Assembly (NCBI GenBank): GCA_005877775.1
Contig: VBOJ01000017.1
Span: forward strand, 1-44,017
Direction of reading: 5' to 3'
Source of the DNA: Nitrospirota bacterium
GTDB lineage: Bacteria > Nitrospirota > Nitrospiria > Nitrospirales > Nitrospiraceae
Length of the DNA: 44,017 bases
Numbering within the stretch: position 1 is the first letter of the stretch; every line of letters begins with the position of its first letter. The translations under genes and the position numbers were made by a program. Positions 19,140 through 28,103 of this stretch are shown here, one piece after another. The notes under the pieces were generated by a model. That model saw only the letters and a program-made list of their open reading frames with translations. It was not told the origin of the DNA and did not search any database.

Positions 19140-21755
19140 ATGCTTGAAGCGCTTCGTATCATCGGCCGATGTCACTTCATGGAGCGGCCCGTCCGCACCA
19201 CTCTTACTGTTTTGGGGATTGCCCTTGGTGTATCGGTGTCGGTTGCCATTCGGACGGCGAACGTTGATGTACTGAGGTCGTTCGAAGACACCGTCAATAT
19301 GGTGGCTGGTCGAGCAACCTTGCAAGTGTCCGGTGGGGAGCTCGGATTGGACGAGAACATTATCGCTGTTCTCAGAAGCCACCCCGATGTGGCCTCCGCC
19401 AGCCCGATTCTTCATCAGTCGGCCAAGGTGGTTGGTGGACCGAATGACGGTAAATCGCTGATCGTGATGGGACTCGATCTGCTTGAAGCACGCGAGGCCA
19501 AGGGACTCAGAGTCCGCGGCGACGGCCGTGACGACGTGCTACCCGTTGAGAGCCTGCTTGCGGCGGATACGATCTTTGTGGGAAAGCGGTTGGCTGCGGA
19601 ATGGGGACTCCAGGTGGGGACTGCTCTGGACCTCCTCGTCGGGATGCGCGCGCACCGCCTCGTGATCCGTGGCTTGCTTGAGTCTGAATCGGGACTCCCC
19701 TCGGCGTGGGAGCACATGGGGGTGATGGACATCGCGGCGGCACAGGCACTCTTAGGACTGGTAGGCCGACTGGACCGGATTGATCTTGTGACCGAGGCCG
19801 GCCGTCCTGTGGAGAAGGTCAGAGAAGAGTTGCAAGGGCTACTCCCATCGTCCTTGATGGTGCGCCGCCCTTCACACCGCAATGAACAGGTCGAACGGAT
19901 GGTGCGGGCCTTTCAACTGAATTTGGCGACATTGGGTGGGGTTGGACTGTTGGTCGGTCTTCTTCTCATCTATAACACGGTGTCTTTTGCGGTGGTTCAG
20001 CGTCGGCGCGAGATCGGAATTCTCCGTGCCCTGGGTATGTCGCGCCAAGGCATCAGCGTCCTGTTCTTAGGGGAGGCGGCGCTCATGGGTCTTCTCGGCG
20101 GTCTAGTCGGTAGTGAAGCCGGAGTCCTGCTGGCGCGCGCGCTGGTGACTGTTCTCAGTCGAACCGTCTCGGACCTCTACGTGCCCGTCGCGTCAACGTC
20201 CGACGGAGCTATGGTTGTGTCTCCTGGTTTATTGGTGAGCGGACTCGTGCTGGGCCTCGGAGTGTCTATGCTGGGTGCCATGGGTCCTGCCGGAGATGCG
20301 AGTCGGACGGCTCCCGCTCGGGCCCTGGCGCCCGGCGAGTACCAGGACAGTCAGGAACCGCGCGTCGCCCCGCTGGCCTGGGTCGGCTGTGGGTGCCTGG
20401 TCCTGGCCGGTGCGTTGGCCTTGCCGGGGCCGGTCCAGGAACTGCCGCTCTTCGGCTATGCGTCCGCGCTGTGTGTACTGCTCGGGTTGTCATTTCTGGC
20501 TCCTTCGGTTGTGCGCGGGGCCTGTGCACTCGTCCGTTTGAACCGAGAGCGGATGCAGACAGGGCGAGGCATTGGCATGCTCGGTCGCATCGCCATCGAG
20601 CAGACTGGGCGCGCGCCGGGGCGCGCCGCCGTCACGGTCTCGGCGCTGATGATCGGGATCGCCATCATGATGGGCGTGGGGATCATGATCCAAAGTTTCC
20701 GCCACACCGTGGAGATCTGGATTCATCAAACCATCATGGCCGATCTGGTTGTCGCGCCGACCGCTTGGCCTCAGGAGGACGAAAGCGGAATGCTGGCGAA
20801 GCGAGTGCCACGGTCATGGGCTGGGGCCATCGCGTCGGTTCCCGGCGTCGCAGCGGCCGACACCTACCGTCAGTTGACCATCGAGATCAAGGGGCGGCCG
20901 CTGTCGCTCGTTTCGCGAAACCTGCGCCTGCACGCGGAACGCAGCCGTTACCTGTTTGTCGCCGGAGACTCTGCCGCGACTTTACACCGGACGGTCGCTG
21001 CCGGCGGCGTGATTGTCTCCGAGGTGTTGGCGGAGACGTTGGGCGTCGGCCAGGGCGACACACTCACCTTAATGACGCCATCAGGCGAACAGCCGTTCCC
21101 GGTGATGGGGGTGTTTTACGACTATGCCACCGACGGGGGGAAAGTCGTGCTGGATCACACCCTCTATCGCCGACTCTGGCAGGACGATACGGTCACGGTG
21201 ATTCCGGTCTATGTGGAGTCTGGAGCTGATCTTGGTGTGGTGAGGCGCCAAATTGCCGAACGTATACGAGCTGGACTGGGGCAAGAAGTGCCTCTGGTCG
21301 TGATCAGCAACGCGGAGTTGAAGGCAGAGATTCTGGCCATCTTCGACCGGACCTTTACGATCACCTATGCGCTCGAGTTTATTGCGGTCGTGATCGCGTT
21401 GCTGGGCATCGTGAATACGCTGCTGACCTCGGTCCTGGAGCGGCAACGGGATCTGGCCACCCTGCGGGCGGTCGGTGCGAGTGCACAGCAGATCAGACGA
21501 CTGGTGCTGTGGGAGGCCTGTTACCTTGGTCTGTTGGGCGCGGCGATGGGGGTGGTCGGGGGAGTGCTTCTCTCCGTGCTGTTGATTGAAGTGATCAACA
21601 AGCAATCTTTTGGTTGGACCATTCAGTTTCAGCTTCCCGGCAGGCTGTTCCTCGAAGCGGTGGGGCTTGCCCTGGCAACGGCACTCGCCGCCGGCTACCT
21701 GCCGGCTCGCTGGGCCGCCAAGCAGCCGGTTGTCGATGGTCTTCGCTATGAATGA
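19140..21755 (+). CDS. Large ABC transporter permease with two FtsX-like domains
   Basis: 871 aa; VQRRREIGILRALGMSRQGISVLFLGEAALMGLLGG and ERQRDLATLRAVGASAQQIRRLVLWEACYLGLLGAAMG. Confidence 0.9.
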   Translation: MLEALRIIGRCHFMERPVRTTLTVLGIALGVSVSVAIRTANVDVLRSFEDTVNMVAGRATLQVSGGELGLDENIIAVLRSHPDVASASPILHQSAKVVGGPNDGKSLIVMGLDLLEAREAKGLRVRGDGRDDVLPVESLLAADTIFVGKRLAAEWGLQVGTALDLLVGMRAHRLVIRGLLESESGLPSAWEHMGVMDIAAAQALLGLVGRLDRIDLVTEAGRPVEKVREELQGLLPSSLMVRRPSHRNEQVERMVRAFQLNLATLGGVGLLVGLLLIYNTVSFAVVQRRREIGILRALGMSRQGISVLFLGEAALMGLLGGLVGSEAGVLLARALVTVLSRTVSDLYVPVASTSDGAMVVSPGLLVSGLVLGLGVSMLGAMGPAGDASRTAPARALAPGEYQDSQEPRVAPLAWVGCGCLVLAGALALPGPVQELPLFGYASALCVLLGLSFLAPSVVRGACALVRLNRERMQTGRGIGMLGRIAIEQTGRAPGRAAVTVSALMIGIAIMMGVGIMIQSFRHTVEIWIHQTIMADLVVAPTAWPQEDESGMLAKRVPRSWAGAIASVPGVAAADTYRQLTIEIKGRPLSLVSRNLRLHAERSRYLFVAGDSAATLHRTVAAGGVIVSEVLAETLGVGQGDTLTLMTPSGEQPFPVMGVFYDYATDGGKVVLDHTLYRRLWQDDTVTVIPVYVESGADLGVVRRQIAERIRAGLGQEVPLVVISNAELKAEILAIFDRTFTITYALEFIAVVIALLGIVNTLLTSVLERQRDLATLRAVGASAQQIRRLVLWEACYLGLLGAAMGVVGGVLLSVLLIEVINKQSFGWTIQFQLPGRLFLEAVGLALATALAAGYLPARWAAKQPVVDGLRYE

Positions 21756-21772
21756 CCGACGACCAGGAGGTC

Positions 21773-21921
21773 GTCTTTCGTGAGGCGTAAGGGGTGAGGG
21801 GAGCGTTCAGCGCATGCTGTGTCATCGCGTCTGTCGCGAAAGACCGGGACCCATTGCATCCTGGAGCAATGGGTGCCCCACGAAAGACGCATTCTGGCGC
21901 CTGACGCCTCACGCCTCACGG
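21773..21921. repeat. Nested palindromic island
   Basis: GTGAGGC|GTAAGGG|GTGAGGG, GCGTCTGTCGCGAAAGACC, GGGACCCATTGCATCCTGGAGCAATGGGTGCCC, ACGAAAGACGC, GCGCCTGAC|GCCTCAC|GCCTCAC. Confidence 0.8.
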
Positions 21922-22904
21922 AGTTGGTAGTCGACTTCGAGTTCGAACCCCAGGTCCGAGATCAGGTTCCAGACGTCGCGGGCTGGTTGTCCGGGAGTGG
22001 TGAGATAGCCGCCGACGAACAGGGAATCAGCAGCGTACAGGGCCAGCGGTTGCAGCGTTCGGAGGTTGAACTCCCGTCCCCCCGCGATTCGAATTTCAGT
22101 GCGGGGATGGAGGAACCGAAAGAGGCAGAGCACCTTGAGGCATCGCTGCGGCGTGAGGTGCTGGCAGTGCTCCAGGGGAGTCCCCGGAACGGGATGCAGT
22201 GTGTTGAGCGGAATCGAGTCCGGTTTTACCTCTCGAAGCGCCATGGCAAGCTCGATGACGTCGTCGTCGCTCTCGCCCATGCCGATAATGCCGCCGGAGC
22301 AGATTTCCAGGCCGGCCGCCCTGGCATGGCCGATAGTCGTCAGCCGGTCCCGGAACGTATGGGTCGTGCAAATCACCGGATGATAGGCCTCGCTGGTGTT
22401 GAGATTGTGATTGATGCGATCAACGCCCGCCGATTTCAGCCTTCTGGCTTGCTCCTCGTTCAAGAGCCCGAGTGAGCAGCAGACCTGGATCGGCACCTCC
22501 TGCTTGATGGCCCGCACCGCATCGGCAATCTCGGCGATTTCTCGGTCAAGGGGGCTCCGGCCGCTGATAACGATGCAGTAGCGCTGGGCCTTGGCTGCGG
22601 CGGCTCGCCTGGCTCCTTCCAGCATCTGCTCCGGAGGCAGGAGGCCATACCGTTCGATCGCGGCGGTGGAGACCGCGGATTGGGAGCAGTAATGACAGTC
22701 CTCCTGGCACGCCCCGCTCTTGGCATTGAGCAGCATCTGCAGTCTGACTTTTCTTCCGAAATAGCGCGCTCGAACTTTGAAGGCAGCGTCCAACAGTTCA
22801 AGCAGTCGGTCATCCGGCGCCCCGAGCACGGCCAAACACTCATCGCGCGTCAACGCTTCGTCGAGGAGGGCTCTCTCTGCCAGCACCTGAAAGTCCGTCA
22901 TCAT
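21909..22904 (-). CDS. bioB: Biotin synthase BioB
   Basis: Radical-SAM CQEDCHYCSQS; YCIVISGRSPLDREI; NHNLNTSEAYHPVICTTHTFRDRL. Start at 22904 or 22901 rather than 23081. Confidence 0.95.
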   Translation of the reverse strand: MMTDFQVLAERALLDEALTRDECLAVLGAPDDRLLELLDAAFKVRARYFGRKVRLQMLLNAKSGACQEDCHYCSQSAVSTAAIERYGLLPPEQMLEGARRAAAAKAQRYCIVISGRSPLDREIAEIADAVRAIKQEVPIQVCCSLGLLNEEQARRLKSAGVDRINHNLNTSEAYHPVICTTHTFRDRLTTIGHARAAGLEICSGGIIGMGESDDDVIELAMALREVKPDSIPLNTLHPVPGTPLEHCQHLTPQRCLKVLCLFRFLHPRTEIRIAGGREFNLRTLQPLALYAADSLFVGGYLTTPGQPARDVWNLISDLGFELEVDYQLREA

Positions 22905-22938
22905 CTCTCTCCGTTCTGCTCGTCTCGTTGTCCCATTG

Positions 22939-22966
22939 CCTAGTGCCTCTCGCCTCGTGCCTTCCC
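22939..22966. repeat. Heptamer tandem tract
   Basis: GCCTAGT|GCCTCTC|GCCTCGT|GCCTTCC next to the stop codon of the minus-strand gene ending at 22966. Confidence 0.65.
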
Positions 22967-24366
22967 TAGACGGTTTCGTACGGTGAGGCGATGCCCTGGT
23001 ACGGAATGGATCGAGCGCGTGAAGCCTCGCCGTTGCCCTGGGATTCCGGGCTGGCGGTGTCCAGCCAGGGGAGCGCCACATAGGTGTTCCACAGTCCGCA
23101 ACGCCGGCATCGGCCAGACCACTCGCGAGACTCGTCGCGGCAATTGGTGCAGAGATAGGGCACCACGACGCGCTTTTTGAACCCCAACGCCTTCTTGAGC
23201 TCTTCGACGGCCTGCTCCATCAGTTGCTTCCGCAGATAGAGGTTGGCCATGATCTTGTGATAATCCGCCATCTGATCCTGAGGTCCCTCAAGGGTCGAGA
23301 GAAGGTCGAATGCTTCGTCAATCATCTCCAGCCGGTAGTAGAGTTTTCCCAGATAGAATTGCAAAACGGGGTTCTGCGGATCCCGTTGGACGGCTTCCTG
23401 GTAGACTCGGATAATTTCCCCTGGTTCTGCGGAGTCCAGGTAGAGCTCCTCCAGCCGGTGGAGGATAATCACGTTTCCAGTCTTGCGATAGACCTTTTCA
23501 AGAATCTCCGCCGCGTTCTTCGTCTTGCCCTCGCGAATGAGGATCTCGCCCAGGCCGATGTACGCGGGCAGGAAGGTTCTGTCTCGTTTGATGGCTCCGC
23601 GGAAATAGCGGCGGGCCTTTTCCGGGTGTCCCCGCTCAAGGAGTTGCCGACCGACCTCGTAGGTGATTCCGACCAGCAGGCTCGCCTCGGCGCGCCGATC
23701 TTGGTCGGAAAGATTGGCTTTCACCAAGCGGTGCTGGATTTCCAGCGCGTCGCTCCATTGCTCCAGTCGGATGAACAGGTCGCGCTTGCGCATTGATGCC
23801 GTCAGATTGGCCTGGTCCAGGTTGAGGATATCCTGAAGCGTCTGCAGGGCTTCTTCGAACCGTTTGGCCCCTTCCAGGTCTTTCGCCAGCTCCAGGAGCA
23901 CCTCGACGTTCCGCTCTTCGAGCCGGCGCGCGCTTCGATGGAGCCGGATCGCCTCCGCATAGTTCTTTTCAGCCCGGTAGATGTTGCCAAGCCAGAGCAA
24001 CGAGTCGATGCGGTTGGGATCAAGCGCCAGCGCCTTTCGGAACAGGCCGATCGCCTCGGCGGTCCGCTTCGACAGGAACGCGTGGGTCCCCTCACGATGC
24101 AAGGCATCGACCTTCTCCTCCCGCCGGCGCAGCCTGGTATGCCGCCAGTTTGCGATCAGGTGTTTCGTCTCGCGCACTCCGACCAGCAATGTGACGATCA
24201 GCGCGCCGGTTGCCATCGAGAGGAGGACCAGAGAGACGGGGCTGAGGTCAACGCTGGAAGTCGGGCCTGTCCTGATGCTGATTTCCCCGGGATTCAGCTC
24301 GTGGAAGTACCCATAAATAAAACTGGCCACGATGACCAGAAATACTGTCAGCAGAAACCGGAGCAT
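22966..24366 (-). CDS. TPR protein with LapA-like N-terminus and LapB-like TPR plus rubredoxin-type zinc ribbon
   Basis: Two N-terminal TM segments, multiple TPRs, and C-terminal CTNCRDESREWSGRCRRCGLWNTY. Confidence 0.82.
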   Translation of the reverse strand: MLRFLLTVFLVIVASFIYGYFHELNPGEISIRTGPTSSVDLSPVSLVLLSMATGALIVTLLVGVRETKHLIANWRHTRLRRREEKVDALHREGTHAFLSKRTAEAIGLFRKALALDPNRIDSLLWLGNIYRAEKNYAEAIRLHRSARRLEERNVEVLLELAKDLEGAKRFEEALQTLQDILNLDQANLTASMRKRDLFIRLEQWSDALEIQHRLVKANLSDQDRRAEASLLVGITYEVGRQLLERGHPEKARRYFRGAIKRDRTFLPAYIGLGEILIREGKTKNAAEILEKVYRKTGNVIILHRLEELYLDSAEPGEIIRVYQEAVQRDPQNPVLQFYLGKLYYRLEMIDEAFDLLSTLEGPQDQMADYHKIMANLYLRKQLMEQAVEELKKALGFKKRVVVPYLCTNCRDESREWSGRCRRCGLWNTYVALPWLDTASPESQGNGEASRARSIPYQGIASPYETV

Positions 24367-24369
24367 GCC

Positions 24370-24792
24370 CTATCTCCCTCCTCGCGCCCGCGCGGAGCGA
24401 GTTTTGGTCGGACGCAGAGAAGCCACCGCGGAAGTGGACAGTTGTGTCGGTAATCGCACCCGCTTCGCGTCCCCCCACAATTTCTCCAGCCCGTAATGGT
24501 GACGAATGTCGGTTAGGAACACGTGGACCACGACATCACCGAAATCCATCAGTATCCAATTCGCGGTCGAGGCGCCCTCAATGCTGAGGGGAGAGACGCG
24601 CTGGGTGGCAAGCACGCCGTCGATGTAGTCGGCGATGGCCCGGACCTGCCGCTCGGATTCACCGGAGCATAGGACCAGATAATCGGCGACGGAGGTCAAC
24701 TTGGCGACAGAGAGGATCAGGACGTCGTGCGCTTTCTTCTCGAGGGACGCCCTGGCGATGGCAAGGGCTTTCGCCTTTGACTCCAGTGTGAT
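24370..24792 (-). CDS. rsfS: Ribosomal silencing factor RsfS (non-canonical start)
   Basis: LESKAKALAIARASLEKKAHDVLILSVAKLTSVADYLVLCSGESERQVRAIADYI...ASTANWILMDFGDVVVHVFLTDIRHHYGLEKLWGDA. No in-frame ATG/GTG/TTG upstream of 24699. Confidence 0.88.
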   Translation of the reverse strand: MTLESKAKALAIARASLEKKAHDVLILSVAKLTSVADYLVLCSGESERQVRAIADYIDGVLATQRVSPLSIEGASTANWILMDFGDVVVHVFLTDIRHHYGLEKLWGDAKRVRLPTQLSTSAVASLRPTKTRSARARGGR

Positions 24793-24803
24793 CGGTATCT
24801 CCT

Positions 24804-25463
24804 TTAATATAAGCCAAAGCGGATTATATAGGATTCGACCGGGGCAGGCAACAGATCGGAGAGGCTGAGTCGGTTTTTCAGCCGGCGTCGGATCTCAGAA
24901 GCAGAGACGTCGCAGGGTGGGAGACGGAGCAGGGTGAGCCCGATGCCGTTCGGGATCGGGATGTCCAGGCGGTCTTGCATCCGGGCATCCAGCGCTGCGA
25001 GAGAGGCTCGTTCGATGGCGGGAAGAAGCGGCATGTGGCAGAGGGAGAGAAACTCAACGCCGGGGCGCGAGACGACGACAAAATGGCAGGACCGGAGGAG
25101 GTCCGGTGCCTGTCTCCAACTCGGCAACTCCAGAAACGCGTCAAGCCCGATGATGAAGAACAGCTCCGTCGCTGCTCCGTATTCTTCCTGGAGCGTATAA
25201 ACCGTGTCGATGGAGTACGACTTCGTGGCTTGTCGAACTTCCACGTCGGAAATCGCGAAGGAGGGGTCGGCTTCGATGGCACGGCGCACCATTTCGAACC
25301 GGTGTGTGGCTGGCGCCAGGGACTCCGACGGCTTGTGCGGGGGATCACCAGACGGAATGAAGACGACGCGATCGAGGCTGAGCCGATCCCGAGTCTGAAC
25401 CGCGATCGCGAGGTGGCAACGGTGAATGGGGTTGAACGTTCCGCCGAACAGGCCGATTTTCAT
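24804..25463 (-). CDS. nadD: Nicotinate-nucleotide adenylyltransferase NadD
   Basis: MKIGLFGGTFNPIHRCHLAIA; FIIGLDAFLELPSW; SASEIRRRL. Confidence 0.95.
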   Translation of the reverse strand: MKIGLFGGTFNPIHRCHLAIAVQTRDRLSLDRVVFIPSGDPPHKPSESLAPATHRFEMVRRAIEADPSFAISDVEVRQATKSYSIDTVYTLQEEYGAATELFFIIGLDAFLELPSWRQAPDLLRSCHFVVVSRPGVEFLSLCHMPLLPAIERASLAALDARMQDRLDIPIPNGIGLTLLRLPPCDVSASEIRRRLKNRLSLSDLLPAPVESYIIRFGLY

Positions 25464-25466
25464 AAA

Positions 25467-25501
25467 GCGTGAGGCGTGAGGCGTAAGGTGTGAGGCGTGG
25501 G
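25467..25501. repeat. Heptamer tandem tract upstream of nadD
   Basis: GCGTGAG|GCGTGAG|GCGTAAG|GTGTGAG|GCGTGGG. Confidence 0.75.
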
Positions 25502-25532
25502 TGGGTCCATGGCGAAGGACATCACAACTTCA

Positions 25533-25564
25533 AAATCGCCAAATCACCAAATCACAAAATGACG
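25533..25564. repeat. Octamer tandem tract overlapping the 3' end of proB
   Basis: AAATCGCC|AAATCACC|AAATCACA|AAATGACG. Confidence 0.65.
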
Positions 25565-26673
25565 AGGTTGTCCCGGTGGATGACCTCGTCATACTCTTGT
25601 TGTCCCAGTGCCCGGTGAACCTCGGCTGTCTTGAGTCCTTTGATCCGGTTCAACGTGACCGAGGAAAAATTAACCAAACCCTTTGCGAACTCTTTCCCCT
25701 CCCGGTCGGTACAGGTGACCGCATCGCCTGGGTCAAAGTCTCCGGTGACGGCGATGATCCCCGAGGGGAGCAGGCTTTTGCCCCGACGGACGAGCGCCTC
25801 CACGGCGCCCTCATCGAGGGCCACCTGACCTTTGGCGCGCAGGGTAAACGCGATCCAATGTTTCCGGCTGGTCAACCGACGGTTGCGCGGCAGAATGAAG
25901 GTCCCGGCGCTGGCTCCCTCAAAGACCGCTGGAAGCAGCCCTGGTGTTTCCCCGTTCATGATCAGCGTCGCGAGGCCGTACTCGGCGGCTCTCTTAGCGG
26001 CTTGGATCTTGGTCGCCATACCCCCCGTGCCCTCGAAACTCTGGGAGAGGCCGGCGCGCTGTTCGATGTCCTGGGTGATCTCAGTGATCAGCGGCATCAG
26101 GGTGGCGGAAGGGTTCCGGCGGGGATCTTCGGTAAACAGGCCATCCACATCGGAGAGAATCACCAGCAGATCGGCATCCACCAGGTGAGCGACCTCTCCC
26201 GCCAGCGTGTCATTGTCGCCGACGCGGATCTCGTCCACGGCGACGGTGTCGTTCTCATTGATGAGGGGAATCACGCCCAATTCGATCAAGGTGGTCAGCG
26301 TATGGCGTGCATTCAGGAAGCGCCGCCGGTCCGCCAGGTCTTGGTGCGTGAGCAGGATCTGGGCAACGGTTCGGCCGAGTCGCTCAAACGATTTCTCATA
26401 GGCCCACATCAGACGGCTCTGACCCACGGCAGCCGCGGCCTGCTTGACGGGCAGGCTCTTGGGATAGCCCTTGAGCCCCAGCTTCTTGATGCCGGAAACG
26501 ATCGCGCCCGAGGTGACGATGACGACCTCGCGGCCCCCGTCCTTAAGGGCGGAGATGTCGTTGGTCAATCGGTCAATCTGATCGAGCCTGAGCCCCGATT
26601 CTCGGGAGGCCACCAAACTGCTCCCGATCTTCAGGACGATACGTCGGGCCTGCTTCAGGAGTTGGTCGCGCAT
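25552..26673 (-). CDS. proB: Glutamate 5-kinase ProB (AAK + PUA domains)
   Basis: RIVLKIGSSLVASRESGL, VIVTSGAIVSGIKKLGL, NENDTVAVDEIRVGDNDTLAGEVAHLVDADLLVILSDVDGLF, GTGGMATKIQAAKRA. Confidence 0.96.
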   Translation of the reverse strand: MRDQLLKQARRIVLKIGSSLVASRESGLRLDQIDRLTNDISALKDGGREVVIVTSGAIVSGIKKLGLKGYPKSLPVKQAAAAVGQSRLMWAYEKSFERLGRTVAQILLTHQDLADRRRFLNARHTLTTLIELGVIPLINENDTVAVDEIRVGDNDTLAGEVAHLVDADLLVILSDVDGLFTEDPRRNPSATLMPLITEITQDIEQRAGLSQSFEGTGGMATKIQAAKRAAEYGLATLIMNGETPGLLPAVFEGASAGTFILPRNRRLTSRKHWIAFTLRAKGQVALDEGAVEALVRRGKSLLPSGIIAVTGDFDPGDAVTCTDREGKEFAKGLVNFSSVTLNRIKGLKTAEVHRALGQQEYDEVIHRDNLVIL

Positions 26674-27680
26674 GGCGCCCTCCTCAAGGCGTCAACACGT
26701 TTGCCCAGGAAGTTGATGAGCGTATCGAGTCCTTCCCTGGTGACGGCGGAGATCGGGAACAGTCGGAGACGGCGCCGTTTGCAGTAGGCCAGCAATTGAT
26801 CCAGGCGCGCCTGGTTTCCGCTGATATCCAGCTTCGTCCCGGCCACGGCGAACGGTCTGGCTGTCAGGTTGTGGTCGTAAGCGGCAAGCTCCTTTCGCAT
26901 CGCCTCGAAACTGGCCACCGGATCGTCGGACGTCCACTCCGAGACATCGACAAGGTGAAGCAGGAACGAGGTGCGTTCGATATGTCTGAGAAATTGAAAC
27001 CCCAGCCCCTTACCTTCGTTGGCTCCCTCGATCAGGCCGGGAATGTCGGCAACCACGAAACTGCCGTCCTCTCCCCAGCGAACGACTCCGAGGTTGGGTA
27101 TGAGGGTGGTAAATGGATAGTCCGCGATCTTGGGACGCGCCGAGGAGATAGCCGCAATGAGCGTGGATTTTCCCGCATTGGGCAATCCCACCAGCCCGAT
27201 GTCTGCCAGCAGTTTGAGTTCGAGCCTGAGACACCGTTCCTCCCCTGCTGTTCCTGGTTCCGTATGGGTCGGCACTCGGTTCGTCGAAGTCGCGAACTGG
27301 GCGTTGCCCCGACCGCCACGTCCTCCGCGTGCCACCACCTGGGTCTGTCCCTCAGCAGTCAAGTCGGCCAGGACCTCGCCCGTGGTGTCGTCAGCGATCA
27401 CCGTGCCGGTTGGCACGGGAATGATCACGTCCTGCGCAGTGCGTCCGTGTCGGTTTGATCCTTCGCCTGGGCCGCCGGGTTTGGCCTGATAGTGTTGCTG
27501 ATAGCGGAGGTCCAGAAGGGTGGTGAGACGTCGCGAGGCGACTACGATCACGCTCCCACCGTTCCCGCCGTCTCCCCCATCTGGTCCCCCGTGCGGAACG
27601 TACTTTTCCCGTCGAAAGCTACAGGCACCATCCCCGCCCCGGCCGGCTTTCACAAATATGCGGACTTCATCGACGAACAT
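26655..27680 (-). CDS. obgE: Obg family GTPase ObgE/CgtA
   Basis: MFVDEVRIFVKAGRGGDGACSFRREKYVPHGGPDGGDGGNGG; GLPNAGKSTLIAAISSARPKIADYPFTTLIPNLGVV. Confidence 0.97.
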   Translation of the reverse strand: MFVDEVRIFVKAGRGGDGACSFRREKYVPHGGPDGGDGGNGGSVIVVASRRLTTLLDLRYQQHYQAKPGGPGEGSNRHGRTAQDVIIPVPTGTVIADDTTGEVLADLTAEGQTQVVARGGRGGRGNAQFATSTNRVPTHTEPGTAGEERCLRLELKLLADIGLVGLPNAGKSTLIAAISSARPKIADYPFTTLIPNLGVVRWGEDGSFVVADIPGLIEGANEGKGLGFQFLRHIERTSFLLHLVDVSEWTSDDPVASFEAMRKELAAYDHNLTARPFAVAGTKLDISGNQARLDQLLAYCKRRRLRLFPISAVTREGLDTLINFLGKRVDALRRAPCATNS

Positions 27681-27691
27681 AGCACACCCCA

Positions 27692-27786
27692 AAGCGTCGT
27701 GCGTCTGTCGCGTCTATAGCGTTGATAGCGTCATCGCGAGAGACGCAACGAAGCGAGACACGCAATAGACGCAAGTGACGCGTAAC
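27692..27786. repeat. Nonamer tandem tracts as an inverted pair
   Basis: GCGTCTGTC|GCGTCTATA|GCGTTGATA|GCGTCATC then GAGAGACGC|AACGAAGCG|AGACACGC|AATAGACGC|AAGTGACGC. Confidence 0.75.
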
Positions 27787-27824
27787 TAAGGTGGAGCCGG
27801 GAAGACGCCGCGTGCGAAGTCGGA

Positions 27825-28088
27825 TTAGGAGGGGGGTGACGGCGGATAGACGCTGACTTTTCGACGGACCCGCCCCCCTTCGAATTTGACCACGCCGGAA
27901 AGGCGCGCAAAGAGGGTATGGTCTCGTCCGAGGCCGACGTTGAATCCTGGGAAAAACTTGGTTCCCCTCTGTCGGACGAGAATGCTACCGGCCGTGACGT
28001 GCTCTCCGCTGAACGCCTTGACCCCGAGGTATTGAGGGTTACTGTCTCGGCCATTCCGAGATGAACCGCCGCCCTTATTGGTTGCCAT
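27825..28088 (-). CDS. rpmA: 50S ribosomal protein L27
   Basis: [61 protein letters not shown]. Confidence 0.98.
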   Translation of the reverse strand: MATNKGGGSSRNGRDSNPQYLGVKAFSGEHVTAGSILVRQRGTKFFPGFNVGLGRDHTLFARLSGVVKFEGGRVRRKVSVYPPSPPS

Positions 28089-28103
28089 ACCTCGCTCCTT
28101 CTA

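Noticed and set aside
25501-26787. 428 aa plus-strand ORF
   Set aside because: It lies antisense to proB, which has clear family motifs; high GC produces long shadow ORFs.
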